Source of the DNA: Cristatella mucedo | Lineage: Eukaryota; Bryozoa; Phylactolaemata; Cristatellidae | DNA length: 64,000 bases | Assembly (NCBI GenBank): GCA_009760855.2 | Contig: WPIO01000003.1 | Span: 14,419,501-14,483,500 of the forward strand | Direction of reading: 5' to 3' | Part shown: positions 1 to 11,299 of the stretch, piece by piece | Numbering within the stretch: position 1 is the first letter of the stretch | Layout: each line of letters starts with the position of its first letter | Notes under the pieces: model-generated | Told to the model about the DNA's origin: nothing | What the model saw: only the letters and a program-made list of their open reading frames with translations | Database searches by the model: none | Program-made: the position numbers and the translations under genes

Positions 1-480
1 CAGTCCGCTTGTCTCATCGTCCCATCGAGTTGTCATTAGGGCTTTGCAAACGCTGGCGGATACGGGACCAGGCCGGGTGAACTCGGCGACACGGTCGTGC
101 AATTTCAGCTCGGATTACAAGCCGGCTCGTAGCCACCTTTCCCGCGAATGCTTCGTGAATCTAAGCAGCTCTAATTTAATTTAGTTGTCCTCAGCATCTG
201 ATGTGGCGATCTGAGTTTTTCGTAGCGTAGCGTCCCCTTGCTTTGCGTAAATCGGTCAGTGAGTGGGGTCTCTCATCGCTGACCGGTCAGACGTGATTTT
301 TGCAGCTCGAAAGCACGCCGTTTCAATGAAGCATTTCATGGACGTTCATGTAGTACGCCGCGATTCGGATTAGCACGTGGTAGCCGTCAAAAGTCAGGCT
401 TTTAAGCCGTGCGTTGAGAGACAAGGATAGTGGAATCCAGAGAGTTAAAGCGGTAGAGCCGAGTAAATCGTGTTTTTTTA
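1..480. other. Unannotated, moderately GC-rich sequence
   Basis: I see no coding exon, RNA gene or repeat shared with the rest of the window. Only short random open frames occur. Confidence 0.4.
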
Positions 481-564
481 ATACCATTCTTCGCTCTTGG
501 CGTAATTTTATGCTCTCAGTCTATACCATTCTTCGCTCTTGGCGTAATTTTATGCTCTCAGTCT
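481..564 (+). repeat. 42-bp perfect tandem duplication
   Basis: Two identical 42-bp units lie back to back (481-522 and 523-564), each beginning ataccattcttcgctcttg and ending gctctcagtct. The perfect identity suggests a recent slippage or unequal-exchange duplication. No function is visible. Confidence 0.9.
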
Positions 565-1437
565 AACAGCCGACGGCCGGGTTGGTCACTTTGCATGCTG
601 CTACTAGTTTATATTTGAGAGTGGCGCTGACTGCTGAGCGTCCTTTAAATATTGATTTACTTGAATACAGCATTTACTTTCTGAAGCTAACGGCGCAGAA
701 ATTACAAATTCTTGGATTATCGATAAATAAGAAAAGATTGCGAAGTGTTTCGTGTAATCTTTCACTGTAACAGATACGGAATTGTAATAGCAACAAACCA
801 GCATTATCCCACTAATCTTTCACAAAACGTGCATTTGATTGTCGTTGTTTTTAATCTTTCAAACCTGTTCTCTCTCGTGTAGTTTGCCTTACAATACGGC
901 GTGCTAGCTCTCGTTGTACGGTAGATTGCCACGCTGGCCACCAGAGATCACGTGGATGAGACAGACCACGGGTATTATAAGCCGTTGTGCTTAGCCATGG
1001 TATCTTACCGCAGATTTAAGCGATTCCTCAGCTTGGAGTCGCGGTCTAGGAGGCCAGCTATGTGTGCGCTGCCGCGGTTGGCCGAACCAACCCTTCGAGG
1101 CGCTTCACTGGTCTCACCAGGACTCAGCTTTATTAAGGGTAGCCTTTACCTGGAATAGGAGATAGCCGGGGTAGCTAGGTTTTCCCCAGGAACCTACACA
1201 GCGGGTGCGCGAGCGGTCGCGCAGGGTGTGGCGGCGGATCTCAGCTTAACATTCAGCGCTTTCGTCCGAAGTAAGCGATGCGTTTTACTAGGGTACATCT
1301 AACTGCACTTTGAAAGAAACTGCACCTTTCCAGACCGCAGCGAGCGCCGCCAGACTGCACTGGTAGCTACGGAGTGTACACCTTCACGCACTGGCATTTC
1401 GCTTGCCTAATAGCGGCGGCGTTATCGTATTTCTTGG
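565..1437. other. Unannotated; CpG-richer from about 900
   Basis: No gene is recognised. Base composition becomes GC- and CpG-richer from about 900 onward, as near some animal promoters, but no initiation codon or open frame of convincing length and composition accompanies it. Confidence 0.35.
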
Positions 1438-1535
1438 ATTGCATTTCACTTTACAGCAAATGTAAAGCGCCCAGAGAGAGATTAAGTTCTCTGAGGGCGC
1501 TTTTTCAAGTGAATTATTATTATTATTATTATTAT
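1438..1535 (+). mobile_element. LINE-A 3' end (short truncated copy)
   Basis: This short insertion carries only the 3' end of LINE-A: a lead-in beginning attgcatttcactttacagc, the hairpin AAAGCGCC...GGCGCTTT with inner arms AGAGAGA/TCTCTGA, then (ATT)n. The same order ends the longer copies at 7051 and 29833. Extreme 5' truncation is usual for target-primed reverse transcription. Confidence 0.8.
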
Positions 1536-4471
1536 CAGCAGCCAGCACGATTCTTGGAAGTCTGCTGGCTAGCAAAAGCGCGCCGAGGGCTGCTTAGGCT
1601 TTAAGGGCGCTATAGACAGTTCTCGGGCGTTGCACCCATTTATTCTTTCCTGGCTTCGTGGAGTAACAGACGGAGATACATTACATTGATGGGTCTTAGC
1701 GACCTTGTCATCTGGACGTCGAGCTGACAGGGGACCTAGCGTGTGGGCGAGAGTGAGTCAACAGAGGTCGTAAGATCTCGCTAGAGGAACGTGAGCTTCG
1801 AGTGAGGAGCGCGCGCACGATAACGCAGGCGCTATAAGTGCCCCGCAAACGATGCGGAAATTCAAACGAGCAGTGGCTGTCATTATTTTGTCAAATGCGT
1901 GACCTAAAACTCAATTACAGAGCAGTGGGAGGACATACAGAGCGCAGGGTTACACCGCGCACCGGTTGTCGTTTCGCGAAGCCCCCGGGAATCGCTGAGC
2001 TATTGCAAACTGCAGTCTCGTCCTGCCTAGCAGACGTTTGAGTAGATGTTGCATATGTTAAGCATTTCCCGATCGACCGCAGGCACGCCCGACCCTGACT
2101 TGCTGATTTTCACGAGTAGCACTCTCGGTTCTGAAAGTAACGCTGTTTGTTTGTAGGTCGTTGTCACTTCTCCTGTGAAATCTCTGGGGGAGGGGATTCT
2201 TATATCCCCGCGAAGATGGCGCCACAAAATTGTCATCTTTCCGACTGATTCAGTCAGACACAATCTGCGTTGTCGCGCAGGAGGGACGCGCCTGCCAGCG
2301 GCTGGCCATATTTCGCAACTGTTGCGAAACACTGCAGAGGTCGTCCTAGCTGTTGTTGACCGGCTGACCACCCTCGCAGCCGAGGCAGCCGGGCAGGGAA
2401 CAGCATGAGCGCGCCCGTCTCCCCTTCGCCCTCTGCCCAACCCCCTGCCGGAGGGCTGAGGCAGGGGGAGCGAGAACATTTTGCACTAACTAAAGAGCAG
2501 GGTAAACGGGGTTTAGCGGAACTTTGGATGGTAGCTTCGTCCTAATGCCATAAGAGAAAGCTCCAGTAGTACTACGAAGGGGCGGTGGCTGACAGAATGC
2601 ACGCTGGCGGCATTGAATGCTCACATCTAGCAGCACTGCCCCCTGGCATTGTGTTTGTGTTGGTTTTTCGCACGGCAGCCACCCGAGGCAGGCGGCTGAC
2701 CTCCGAGAGCGCAGCCGGACCCACTACTGACTCGGCGACTGTTGCGTGCGTCACAAGTGCACTTGCGAGACTTATCTTTTCAAGTTCTGTGCAATGTCTT
2801 ATTTGTAACGCTATCGCATGGATCAAGAGTGATCTTGCGGCGTAGCGGAATTGCTGGTACTCTTGGTACCGTCGGTGTCCTGTTCAAACTCAGCTCAGTC
2901 CCCTCAAACGTATGCCGATACTGCTGGCACAAATGCGATATCATTGAATGCCAAGTTCGACTGCTATTGTGTCCCTGGAGCATTATACAATGCTTACTTC
3001 AGGGCAATCAACAATCCTGCCCACCTGCCATACGTCCATGCGTACGTCCATAGTCGTACAACGCACAGTGCTGAGTGTTAAGCAGCGTGGCACGTCCTTC
3101 GCAACCGCTAATGCGTTCGAGGGACTCTTTGCTCGAGTAAGTTCACCCGAATCAGCATTGCACGCTTATCCCACGAATCTCTAGTAGCAGCATTGGCTCT
3201 AGATCCGTGCTGCTATCGAGCAACGTGTAAAGACTCAACCTCTTGCAGTGATACGGACTTCGGTTTTATTCACCGAAGATCGGTTTTCGCGAAGTCGCGC
3301 TATTTGGCAACACATGATTCAACGTGGCTTTGGCAGCAAGCATGGCTTGCTGTTGCACTGCACCATTGGTGCTACTTACACCCCACATTTGCTTAAATAC
3401 TTTGCTTTCACCTTGTACAACATTTTCAAGAGGGCGCACAGAGCAACGCGAGGTACTACAACGGTCACTGAGGCTGAGGGAGCTGTAGCATTAATTTAAC
3501 AACCAAATGGGTGATAGATTTCGCTAAAACTGTAAGGCAAAATGGTGCGATAGCCACAGCGATCAGCACTCCTCTCCAATGTGTAGGGTACACGGTGACC
3601 GGCCACACAGTCGTAATTGGTTTTAGTCGGCTCTTCCGAGGTCCGGAATAAGTGTGGACGCAGGGTATTCCTAATGATGACACATAGCTCCGCTAGAGGG
3701 TTACCGCTAGGTTGCTTGGTAACAATGTCGGAATCGAAGAAGGGCATATCATTGCCCGTGAGTGCTGTCAATGACGTCCTGTCAAAAGTGGCTTTCTTTG
3801 ATAGGAATGGAAGAGGTCCGAATGTGTTAACGACAGATGACGGTACCAGTGAGAAAGAAAGCCTTCATGACTTTATTCTTGACACTAAGCGTCTTTCATT
3901 TTTTTCAGGCGGTGCGACATTTTTTGGGGAAAGGAAATCATGGAATAGCCAGGGTAGATCAGCTTAATCTCCTACAGCTCTTGGTGATGAAACTTCTCCG
4001 AACGATTGTGATGATGAATTGCATGTTCCGCAAGCCAAATCCGTCACCTCAAAATACCAAAACCTTTGGGCATTATAAGTTTATGTGTTCTAGGCTCAAT
4101 AAATGGGCTATGAGCATGAGTTCGGATTGTTCTGTGTGAGGAATAACGCAAATTTGAGTCAGCTCAAGGGGATTCTTAGCGACGAAATATTTGACCGAGT
4201 GCAGGCTAATACGCCTAGCCACGATAGTGGCTAGATAGATAGCCCCGTAAGAAGGTGCAGAGGCGCAATGAGACCTTTCGGCACCTGGGGACAAAGCTAC
4301 AAATGGGGTCCCCTTCCCTTGTCAAAATTTGCTGTGAAATAGCTCCACCACAGAAGTAATGCATAAGCTAACAGGCATATCGATGTGAATAAGTTTTATT
4401 AACTGTAGTAAAGGTACAAGTTAGCTATCACAGCTTTAACTTAGGATATTTTTTTGGCCTTGAATGTAATC
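1536..4471. other. Unannotated GC-rich region
   Basis: About 2.9 kb without a gene I can defend. Open frames of 60-150 codons on both strands (for example 2027-2479 minus and 3617-3967 plus) show no family motif and overlap each other. The CpG-rich part (about 1,750-2,470) could be a promoter region or an unmethylated island. Positions 1651-1690 repeat a segment also seen at 4472-4535 and 15557-15618. Confidence 0.35.
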
Positions 4472-4535
4472 TAATGTAATGTATCTCCGTCTGAAACTCC
4501 ACAAAGCCATACAGACTGTGTGGGTGTTACGCAGG
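4472..4535. repeat. Dispersed repeat segment (three copies in window)
   Basis: The stretch containing tgtatctccgtctgaaactc and cacaaagccatacagactgt reappears in reverse complement at 15557-15618, and its first part at 1651-1690. At 15557 it sits at the 3' side of a minus-strand LINE-like fragment, so it may be part of the 3' untranslated region of a second LINE family. Confidence 0.5.
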
Positions 4536-4764
4536 AAAGTTTTGTGTAGCGCACTCACAGCCTAAGCGGCTTTCGGTACACATTCGGTAGGCAACAGACT
4601 TCATCTCACACAACAAAGAGAAAGTAGGAAGCATAGCCGAGTCAGGAGAGCAGTTGAGGTAGTGAGTAACATTGCAGAAGCAGCTCAGGACCGCTAAACA
4701 GGATCAGCTATAGTTGGCAGCTGGAGAGTAGTTGTCGTTGCGTAAGAATTGTGGAAGCGAGCTC

Positions 4765-4920
4765 CACAGTTTAGGACCAGCAGAGCAAAATCTTCTGTCG
4801 CCAACGGTCTTTAAGCTGAGGAATGGAACGGCTAATTTAACGTACATACTGAACCTGAGTGCACGAAGAGGCTAAAACTGGTGCAGCAGTTCAGTTAAGT
4901 ACGGAGGAGCCAAGCCGTAT
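4765..4920 (-). repeat. Dispersed repeat 'element C' fragment
   Basis: The motif order here (ccacagttta, then ttctgtcgccaacggtcttt, then gaatggaacggctaattt, then gagccaagccg) is shared with 57650-57752 and, after an interrupting LINE, 59030-59130. The strand is assigned only by analogy with LINE-type 'GDRxF...LPxxLR' coding segments read in reverse. The family is not identified. Confidence 0.45.
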
Positions 4921-5600
4921 TCAAAAGCTTCTCAACTTCCAAAAGAAACAAAATTTTTCATCTAGATCTGTGAGCCAGAAAGAAATAGTTGTTTTTCTCG
5001 TCGGGGATAACCTATGCTGTTCTTCATGATTCTTGAAATATCCTCCTCTGCCGTGAGACCAACACCTTTGGAGAGTTCTCGAGACATCTATATCCGTCGG
5101 TGGATTCTTCGTTATGTTCAACTCCCCACAATTTGCATTTCCTTTTGGCATCTAGTAGTTGTTCTTGCACAGGTATTTTCGAAGTCTTGACAACTCAATC
5201 TCAAGAGAGTGCAGATCACAAGAGGCATCTTTAAAGTTCATCTTTGGATTCTGCAGTCTTTTCTGAACGCGATCAATCTTCCTTAAAATGCTATACAAAA
5301 ATGGTAACAGAGCCAAAAAATTAAATTTAAAGATAGAATATAGGAGACTGCCAGCTTCACCTCTTGTTGCAAGTGTTACAATTGTGTTCTCAGACAGTTG
5401 CTCCAAAAGACCTGCAACGTCGTCCAGTCTATTATTGACAGATTGTACAGCCTCTACTCTTTCACTCCAAGTTGTTGCAGAGTCACGTTCGACAGTGATG
5501 GCTAAGGCTTTCTTAGTTCTTCCCACTTCAGAGTTTATCTTTAAAAGAATAAGTTGGTGCCGTCTATTGTTTCAAAAAAGTTAATGACCACGAAATCTTG
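4921..5600 (-). pseudogene. hAT-type transposase fragment (ZMYM1/DUF4371-like), broken
   Basis: On the minus strand an open frame reads from about 5600 through 5152 and, after a stop at 5152-5154, continues in the same frame to 4921. Recognisable pieces are ATTWSERVEAVQSV, the equivalent of the family's 'DTRWSARxDAV'; RGEAGSLLYSIFKFNFL, equivalent to 'R.EA..LL..L..FEF'; LYSILRKIDRVQKRLQ, equivalent to 'IL..IN.VSK.LQ'; then a leucine-rich helix and SFWLTDLDEKF, equivalent to the 'F.P.LD..I..L..RF' segment. These are features of the central and C-terminal part of TTF-zinc-finger/DUF4371 hAT-derived transposases. The zinc finger and the hAT dimerisation C-terminus are not seen, so this is a truncated relic. 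Family placement comes from motif memory, not a search. Confidence 0.6.
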
Positions 5601-5969
5601 ACTTGCAGCATGAACTCCTGGCAAGTTCAAGCAATGGTTATTACAATTTCCGAAAATCGCCCCTCATTTCTGTTCAGTATTCTCGTTTGGACACCTGATA
5701 AGCGGGAAGACACGTCTGCTGCGTTGTCGTAGCACAGCCAGCTAAATAAGCCTGGCTAATGTTGCCTAATAGTGTATCGGTGCTCAGTCACGGCACGCGG
5801 GTTCACCCTTGACGCAGCTTATCAGGCCGGGCTCGCCCTTGGCGAAACGAGCCCGCCTGTGGCAGGCAGGATGAGGCAAGCCGTCGGGAAGAGCAGCTGG
5901 AACGCGGACGGAGGGATGAATGGCCGTGTGCTTGTTTCGCTGCAAGCGCCAGCCAAATACACTGTGGTT
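5601..5969. other. Unassigned spacer before LINE copy
   Basis: An open frame running from 5772 into the LINE at about 5970 is continuous by chance. Its first 65 or so codons have no LINE counterpart, so I treat them as flanking sequence. Confidence 0.45.
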
Positions 5970-7051
5970 AAGTTGTACCTTTGCTTTGATCCCTCCCAGC
6001 CTTCGAGCACCTCAAATTCTCTAAACTCACTAGCTGCATGCATTGATGACATCCGCACATGGATGGCAGCAAATTTTCTAAAACTTAACGATGATAAAAC
6101 TAACTTACTAGTTATGGGCAAACCCAGTGTGATCCAGAGATTGGAAAGGCTGACTCTCAAAATTGGCTCTGCCAGCATATCTCCAGTTGAATCAGCTCGA
6201 AATCTAGGTGTCATATTCCAAAGCGGCCTCTCGTTAGACGACCATATCAGCTCCACAGTCAAATCCGCCTATTTTCAGCTTCATAACATTGCTAAAATTC
6301 GGGCTTGTTTAGATAAAGATACCACGTCCAAGTTGGTCCATGCATTCGTGACATCCCGTCTCGACTTCTGCAACTCACTGCGTACTGGATTACCAGCATG
6401 TGCGATCAGGCGATTGCAGCTGGTGCAAAACTCTGCAGCTAGGCTTGTCTGTCATCGGCGTCGCAGTTGCCACATTACTCCACTTCTCGCCGACCTGCAC
6501 TGGCTACCAGTCAAGCAACGGATTGACTTCAAGGTTTTGTCCCTCACTTTTAGGTCCCTTCATTCTTTGGCTCCAGCTTATCTGTCAGATATACTACCCC
6601 ATCAGGCTAAGCATCGTACCACCCGCTTTTCGGAATCCAACAGTCTAGAAGTACCTCATACAAACCTTAAATCCTTAGGAGACCGTGCATTTAGTTCATA
6701 TGCTCCCAAAGCCTGGAACTCCCTCCCGACCTGCGTCAGAACATCCCCTGACCTGACCACATTTAAAAGGAACCTAAAAACACACCTATTTAGGACAGCA
6801 TTTAGTGGGTCCCTATGATTCGTCCTTGATGTGCTTATGCGTGCTGACACTGTGCATGCTGCCACTAACCACATTTGCATGCTGACCCTGTGCATGTCAC
6901 CCCTAACCATATTATTCATTTCGTTTGTTTTTTTCAAGCATGATTTTACTTACCATTCAATGGCATTTCACTTTACAGCAAATGTAAAGCGCCTAGAGAG
7001 AGATTAAGTTCTCTGAGGGCGCTTTATCAAGTGAATTATTATTATTATTAT
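5970..7051 (+). mobile_element. LINE-A, 5'-truncated copy with open RT C-terminal frame
   Basis: The plus-strand frame to 6818 is uninterrupted and encodes the C-terminal part of a non-LTR reverse transcriptase, starting just after the YADD motif (LYLCFDPSQPSS...). It then has [93 protein letters not shown] and LKTHLFRTAFSG. This block is the conserved thumb and tail of L2/CR1/Jockey-type elements. A 3' untranslated region of about 230 bp follows, then the terminal hairpin and (ATT)n. It is the least damaged coding copy in the window, yet it lacks the endonuclease and the RT fingers and palm, so it cannot move on its own. Confidence 0.88.
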
Positions 7052-7319
7052 GTTAAAGCTCCCCTCTGTGTTTCCGTGTCGTCGTGTGTCTGCCACCAGA
7101 GTGTCAAGCTATAGCCCGGTCAAAGTCTGTAAAAATGCTTTACTAGATCAGCCTGCAATATTCAAGTTCATTGAAATAATGACTTGTCTAAAATCAAGAT
7201 TGGTATTCTCAAATGAAAAAGTGTAAACAATATGCACAATCTAGTTTTCTTTTGGCGCCCCCTTGGCCTTGGCACCTGCGGACACCTGTCCGCCTGCCCA
7301 CCTCTTGCTACGCCTCTAG
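7052..7319. other. Unannotated spacer
   Basis: No feature seen between the LINE copy and the SINE that follows. Confidence 0.4.
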
Positions 7320-7469
7320 GAACGTGCTCGCTCCTAAGAACCAAGGTCATGGATTCGAATCTTGCAGTGGGCGATCCTTCATTGCCACGTGTAAGCGATG
7401 TGCGATAGCCGTTAAGACTCTTTCCTCGCTATACAAAAAAGGCTGTTAAAATCAGCTTATACTTAATAC
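7320..7469 (+). mobile_element. SINE-A copy (tRNA-derived)
   Basis: The Pol III B-box-like motif is ggattcgaatc (consensus GGTTCGANTCC), followed by the family body (gtgggcgatcc, gcgatagccgttaagactct, cgctatacaaaaa) and the end motif ggctgttaaaatcagctta. The A-box half is weak. It is the first of two SINE-A copies within 600 bp. Confidence 0.75.
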
Positions 7470-7710
7470 ACCGACTCAGCCATTCCATTTTCTAGTGACT
7501 CACTTGCTTGAATACTAAGTTCGCAGGCGAATTGACTTGACAAATACACGATCAGATGTAACTCTGTCCGAAGGGCAAGATCGCTTAGGAAACCAAGATA
7601 TTGTCGAGAACGCGTTACTCGACGGCGAGGCTGCAGGAATATGTAGGGTGAGGAGCGATAGCAGCAGGGGCTGCCGGTACGCCCTGTTGATGTGGCGAAT
7701 GGGATCTAGC

Positions 7711-7890
7711 ATGGTGAGCCGTGATGGCATACTAGGTAAGGCGGTTGCTTTCACGACCTCGGTCCCGAGGTAGTGGGTTCGATTCCTACGGTGGGCGATT
7801 CTTTATCGCCACTGCAAGCGGTGGTGATAGCCGTAAAGGCTCTTCTGTCGCTATACAAAAGAGGCTGTTTAATCAGCTGCGATTTTTTTA
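7711..7890 (+). mobile_element. SINE-A copy (near complete)
   Basis: Head gagccgtgatggcatactag has an A-box-like TGGCATACTAGG, and the B box is gggttcgattcc. The body contains the inverted repeat tatcgccac...ggtggtgata, then gccgtaaaggctcttctgtc, gctatacaaaagaggctgtt and aatcagct. This is one of the best copies and serves as the reference for the others in the window. It has no proper acceptor stem, so it is not a functional tRNA gene. Confidence 0.85.
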
Positions 7891-8562
7891 GCATGTCCTG
7901 CTGTACTGATTGGAGTACTTTGCACAAGCATGCAATCGTGCAACCAAGTCAAATATCAACCGCTAATGTTTCCAATAGCCACTGATAGAATGTGGTGCAC
8001 ATGCTTTTTCTAGCTCCCGGGCAGTCGAATGTTTCGCAGCAATGGTACCACCCACATGCTGGTTTGGTCGCTTGTGTCTTGGAAGACGGGCAACAAGCCT
8101 CAATGCTGGATGCATGCGTAGCTGTCGCTGAATCATTAGGAGGATCCTGTTCTAGAGCTGACTGACTAGCATACCTTATAATTAAGCACCAGACTCTCTG
8201 GCCACGGCTGTATCTACAATATTCTCAAAAATCAGTACATTTCAAACTTATCATTGACCTGGTTACAAAAATCAAATTTTGCCGATAATCTTTGCCATCT
8301 TCTGTGCTTTTGAATTGTAAGCAATAGGAAATAACACTAAAACCCAGATTAACTTTATAGAATTTTTTTTAACAATATAATTATTCTTAGTAAGTACCAT
8401 CGTTTTTGCAGGATCAATATTCAGAGTTTAATGCCACATATTACATCCCCCGAGTCATAACAATTTGCAATACGCCAATATTCTAAAGTAGAATATCGTG
8501 TCACTGCGAAGACCTCCGTGTCTCTAATGTTGAGGCTGATCCCAGAGAGGCATTTAAAGAAA
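7891..8562. other. Unannotated, AT-rich
   Basis: No gene or shared repeat recognised. Confidence 0.4.
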
Positions 8563-11049
8563 TAAAGTCGACTCCGAGTAATGCAATATCGGATATAAGA
8601 ATACTCTTATTATAATAATAGCAGTTCTGTGTTCCAGTTGTATTGCAAGTGTGTTCGCAGTGGGAACTCCGCTACAATGAATATCAGATATTAGATTATT
8701 CCGCATGCAGAAATAGGAAATGAAATGGATTTTTGATATGGACTTTGCTTGAGTGCATATTTACAACGTATAAGACAATAGGCATAATTTATGTGGGCAT
8801 TTCACCGCTTATTTATTGAGTGCATTTTATTTGCCCGCCCGTGACTACGAACCGTGAGCTTGACAGCTGAACGTGGAGTACGAACTATGAGCTCTGTTGA
8901 ACAATGATCTTTACTGCTGAATTATAACTGAGCTCCTTAAAAAATAACCACGATAAGCCGAGGCTTATGAGCAGCGCGATGTATGCTATTTATGGATGAG
9001 ATTACGGAATGCTTTCTGACCTGGCCATTATGCAACGGACGGTCCAGATCGCAGTGGCTCTCTCTTGTAGCAACGGTCTGCTGGTCGGTGAGTCTTAGTG
9101 CTGAACGTGTGGTGCTGCTAGTCTGTTAGCGAGTCAGCTAGAAGTCACCTGTTGTATCAGCCACAATATAAATACTGTAGTTGTGCTTTTAATAATACGG
9201 TGTTGTCGTCAGTGCTGTGTGCAGAATATTGAGTACACTGTTGCTATTTTTGGCGCATTCCTCTCTTAAGTCTTTGCACGCTGCACGGGTTGTACTTCTA
9301 CCCGAACAAGTGAAGGTTCCGAAGTCACGACACCGTCAGTTTTGATGGGCTAATAACTATTATTGATTAAATTGTTATTTATTGCGGTATCATGGCTAGT
9401 GCTTCGCAAATAGATACACTTATAATTTAGAAAAATTCTGCAAATTTTGAAGGCAATGGAACAAAAAAGCCACCTACTGTTGCTGAGGAGTTCAACGAGT
9501 CAATCAACTATGTCCGAAATGTAGAAAGCAGGAAGAGAGATTCGCCACGAAGCGCTAACCAGCGAGTATCTGTACCTCAACAAAGCAGCGTGAAAGGCCA
9601 AACAAAAAAGTTGCCCATGTGCTGATGAAATGGTTTTAGCAAATGCAGCAACAAAATGCTGTAATTAATGGCGCATTAATGATGAAGAAGGCACGGCAGC
9701 AAGTTGTGACGCTTGGTTGTACGTCATTTGCTCCAACAAATAACGGCTATCTAGTCTTAAAATTCGGCACAACGCTATATTTATGAATATTAGCGGTGAA
9801 AGAGCTGCTGTAGATCGTACCAGAGCCAGCAATTGGATTACCAACGTCTTGCTCACCTTGATTGAAGGATGTAAGGATTCGATATCCTTAATGCTGACGA
9901 AATAGGCCAACTGCACAAAGCGGCGCCCTCTGGCACATTAATACTCATTGGTACTCACTCAATTGGTGGAAAGACGCCAAAAGAGCAAATGACTCTATGC
10001 CTCTTCTCTGCAACGCTAATGGCACCAAAAAGAAAGCTTACGTGGTGGGAAGTTTGAAAATCAGCGGTGCTCTTGAATTGTTGGACCGCCTTTACCATAC
10101 ATCAGCAGCAGTAATTCTTGGATGACCAATTGAATTTGGGCTGATATTCTTTTTTAAATTTGATAGGGAGCTGAGCAATCTAAAAGTCATTCTGTTTGCC
10201 GATAACGAGGCTTCTCGTGAGGTATAAGGGCAGCTCAAGAATATCAAGCTGGAGTTTATGCCGATGAGCACAACATCTCTTATACAGTCGCTACATCAAG
10301 GAATCACCCGCGCCGTGGAAATCCATGACAGAACGCCAGTGATGCGGCAGATGCTTCAGGCCATAATAAACGGATGCTAAATTATTTATTATGCAACTTC
10401 AATTTATATGCTAATTGTCTTGCATCTGGTGAAGCAGACATGGTCTGGTGCTTCCAGCTACGATCTGAAACTGTTTCAGAATGGCTGGCTTCCCAGATGC
10501 TGGCTGGGACGACAGTGAAGATGATGTTCTGCCGATTACATCGGTGGCTACTGAACTCGGAGAAACAGTCTCGCAAGAAGATTTCGGGGCTTTTGTAAAC
10601 TGTGACAACGAAGTCGCATGCCATGGCACGTTAATCGATGCTGAAATTTTCGAGCAAGTACAGCGCAAGCATAAAATACGGATGATGACAACGACACAGA
10701 CGAGCTTGAAAAGATGCAGTTGCCGGAGGTACGCAGAGTAATGCACATGGAAGGAGTACATGCTCCAGAAACTGTTCTTCATTACTTGGAGCAAAATCTT
10801 ACAGAATACGAGTACTATGCAATTGTAGATGCGATCGAGAAAAGGGCATCCCAAAATTGCATCCAGCGGAAAATTAGAGACTTTTCTAAATAATCCGAGC
10901 ATTATTAGGTTTGCCTTAATTGTTTTACGTTGATAAATAGACGATAAATAAATTATGTTAAGTTTTAAGCATCGTTGGTATCACTTTACATTTGAAAATA
11001 CTCTGCACATAAGAATGCCTATTTGTCGACATAAGCGGAGTCGACTGTA
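8563..11049 (+). mobile_element. Tigger/pogo-like DNA transposon (2.48 kb, decayed)
   Basis: Candidate terminal inverted repeats are aagtcgactccg at 8565 and its complement cggagtcgactg ending at 11047 (11 of 12 bases match). Both are flanked by TA (8563-8564 and 11048-11049), the target duplication used by Tc1/mariner/pogo elements. A decayed pogo-type transposase lies between them in the plus orientation (9405-10895). Outside the first 12 bases the termini match poorly, so the exact ends are less certain than the identity of the transposase. Confidence 0.6.
9405..10895 (+). pseudogene. Tigger/pogo transposase pseudogene
   Basis: Read across frameshifts and stops, the plus strand follows the Tigger/jerky/CENP-B order. 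First come an N-terminal region and a second HTH-like segment (LMKWF.QMQQQNAV, ALMMKKARQQ, NNGYLV). The first DDE catalytic aspartate sits in ILNADEIGQLHKAAPSGTL, matching 'xNADETGLFWKxLPxxTL'. Next are PLLCNANGTKKKAYVVG, KVILFADNEASREV (second catalytic aspartate region) and LKNIKLEFMPMSTTSLIQSL followed by HQGI, matching 'LKNIKLxFLPPNTTSLIQPLDQGI'. Last is the C-terminal tail KMQLPEVRRVMHMEGVHAP...RKIRDFSK. At least five in-frame stops and several frameshifts are visible, so it is dead. Confidence 0.75.
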
Positions 11050-11129
11050 TTTCACTTATGATTGAGTCGACAGCATCTTTGAGACCAGTGGACTATTACG
11101 GATCTGCTGGATACGGTATATTTTTTATA

Positions 11130-11295
11130 CTATAAATAAATCATTTGAATAGCGCCATACGAGTACTTATACTCTATTCAGATGCTTCACATATGCCACG
11201 GAGCTGGAGCCCATGACCTTTGTTAACAAATACATTCACCTTGACCGTGATTTGAGACGTGCACATTAGTCATTGGGCTTAACCAGCGATGCAGC
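11130..11295 (-). mobile_element. SINE-B copy, minus strand
   Basis: In reverse complement it has a tRNA-like head (gcccaatgactaatgtgcac), the linker ggtcaaggtgaatgtatttg, a B-box-like gggctccagctcc, and a hairpin tail (gaagcatctgaatagag ... tggcgctattcaaatgat). The same order recurs at 40185-40288, 54148-54312 and 63530-63668. Confidence 0.65.
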
Positions 11296-11299
11296 ATTG

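Noticed and set aside
2027-2479. 150-codon minus-strand frame in the CpG-rich region
   Set aside because: Arg/Pro-rich composition follows from GC-rich sequence. There is no domain, and a competing plus-strand frame covers the same stretch.
5772-6818. 348-codon frame as a host gene
   Set aside because: From residue 67 onward it is the RT C-terminal region of LINE-A. The N-terminal part is flanking sequence that happens to be open.
6982-7030. Rho-independent terminator-like hairpin with following A/T run
   Set aside because: It is the conserved 3' hairpin of LINE-A in an animal genome; bacterial termination does not apply.
7711-7890. Functional tRNA genes at the SINE heads
   Set aside because: Box A and B motifs are present, but no acceptor stem pairs and the sequence continues into a conserved SINE body and tail.
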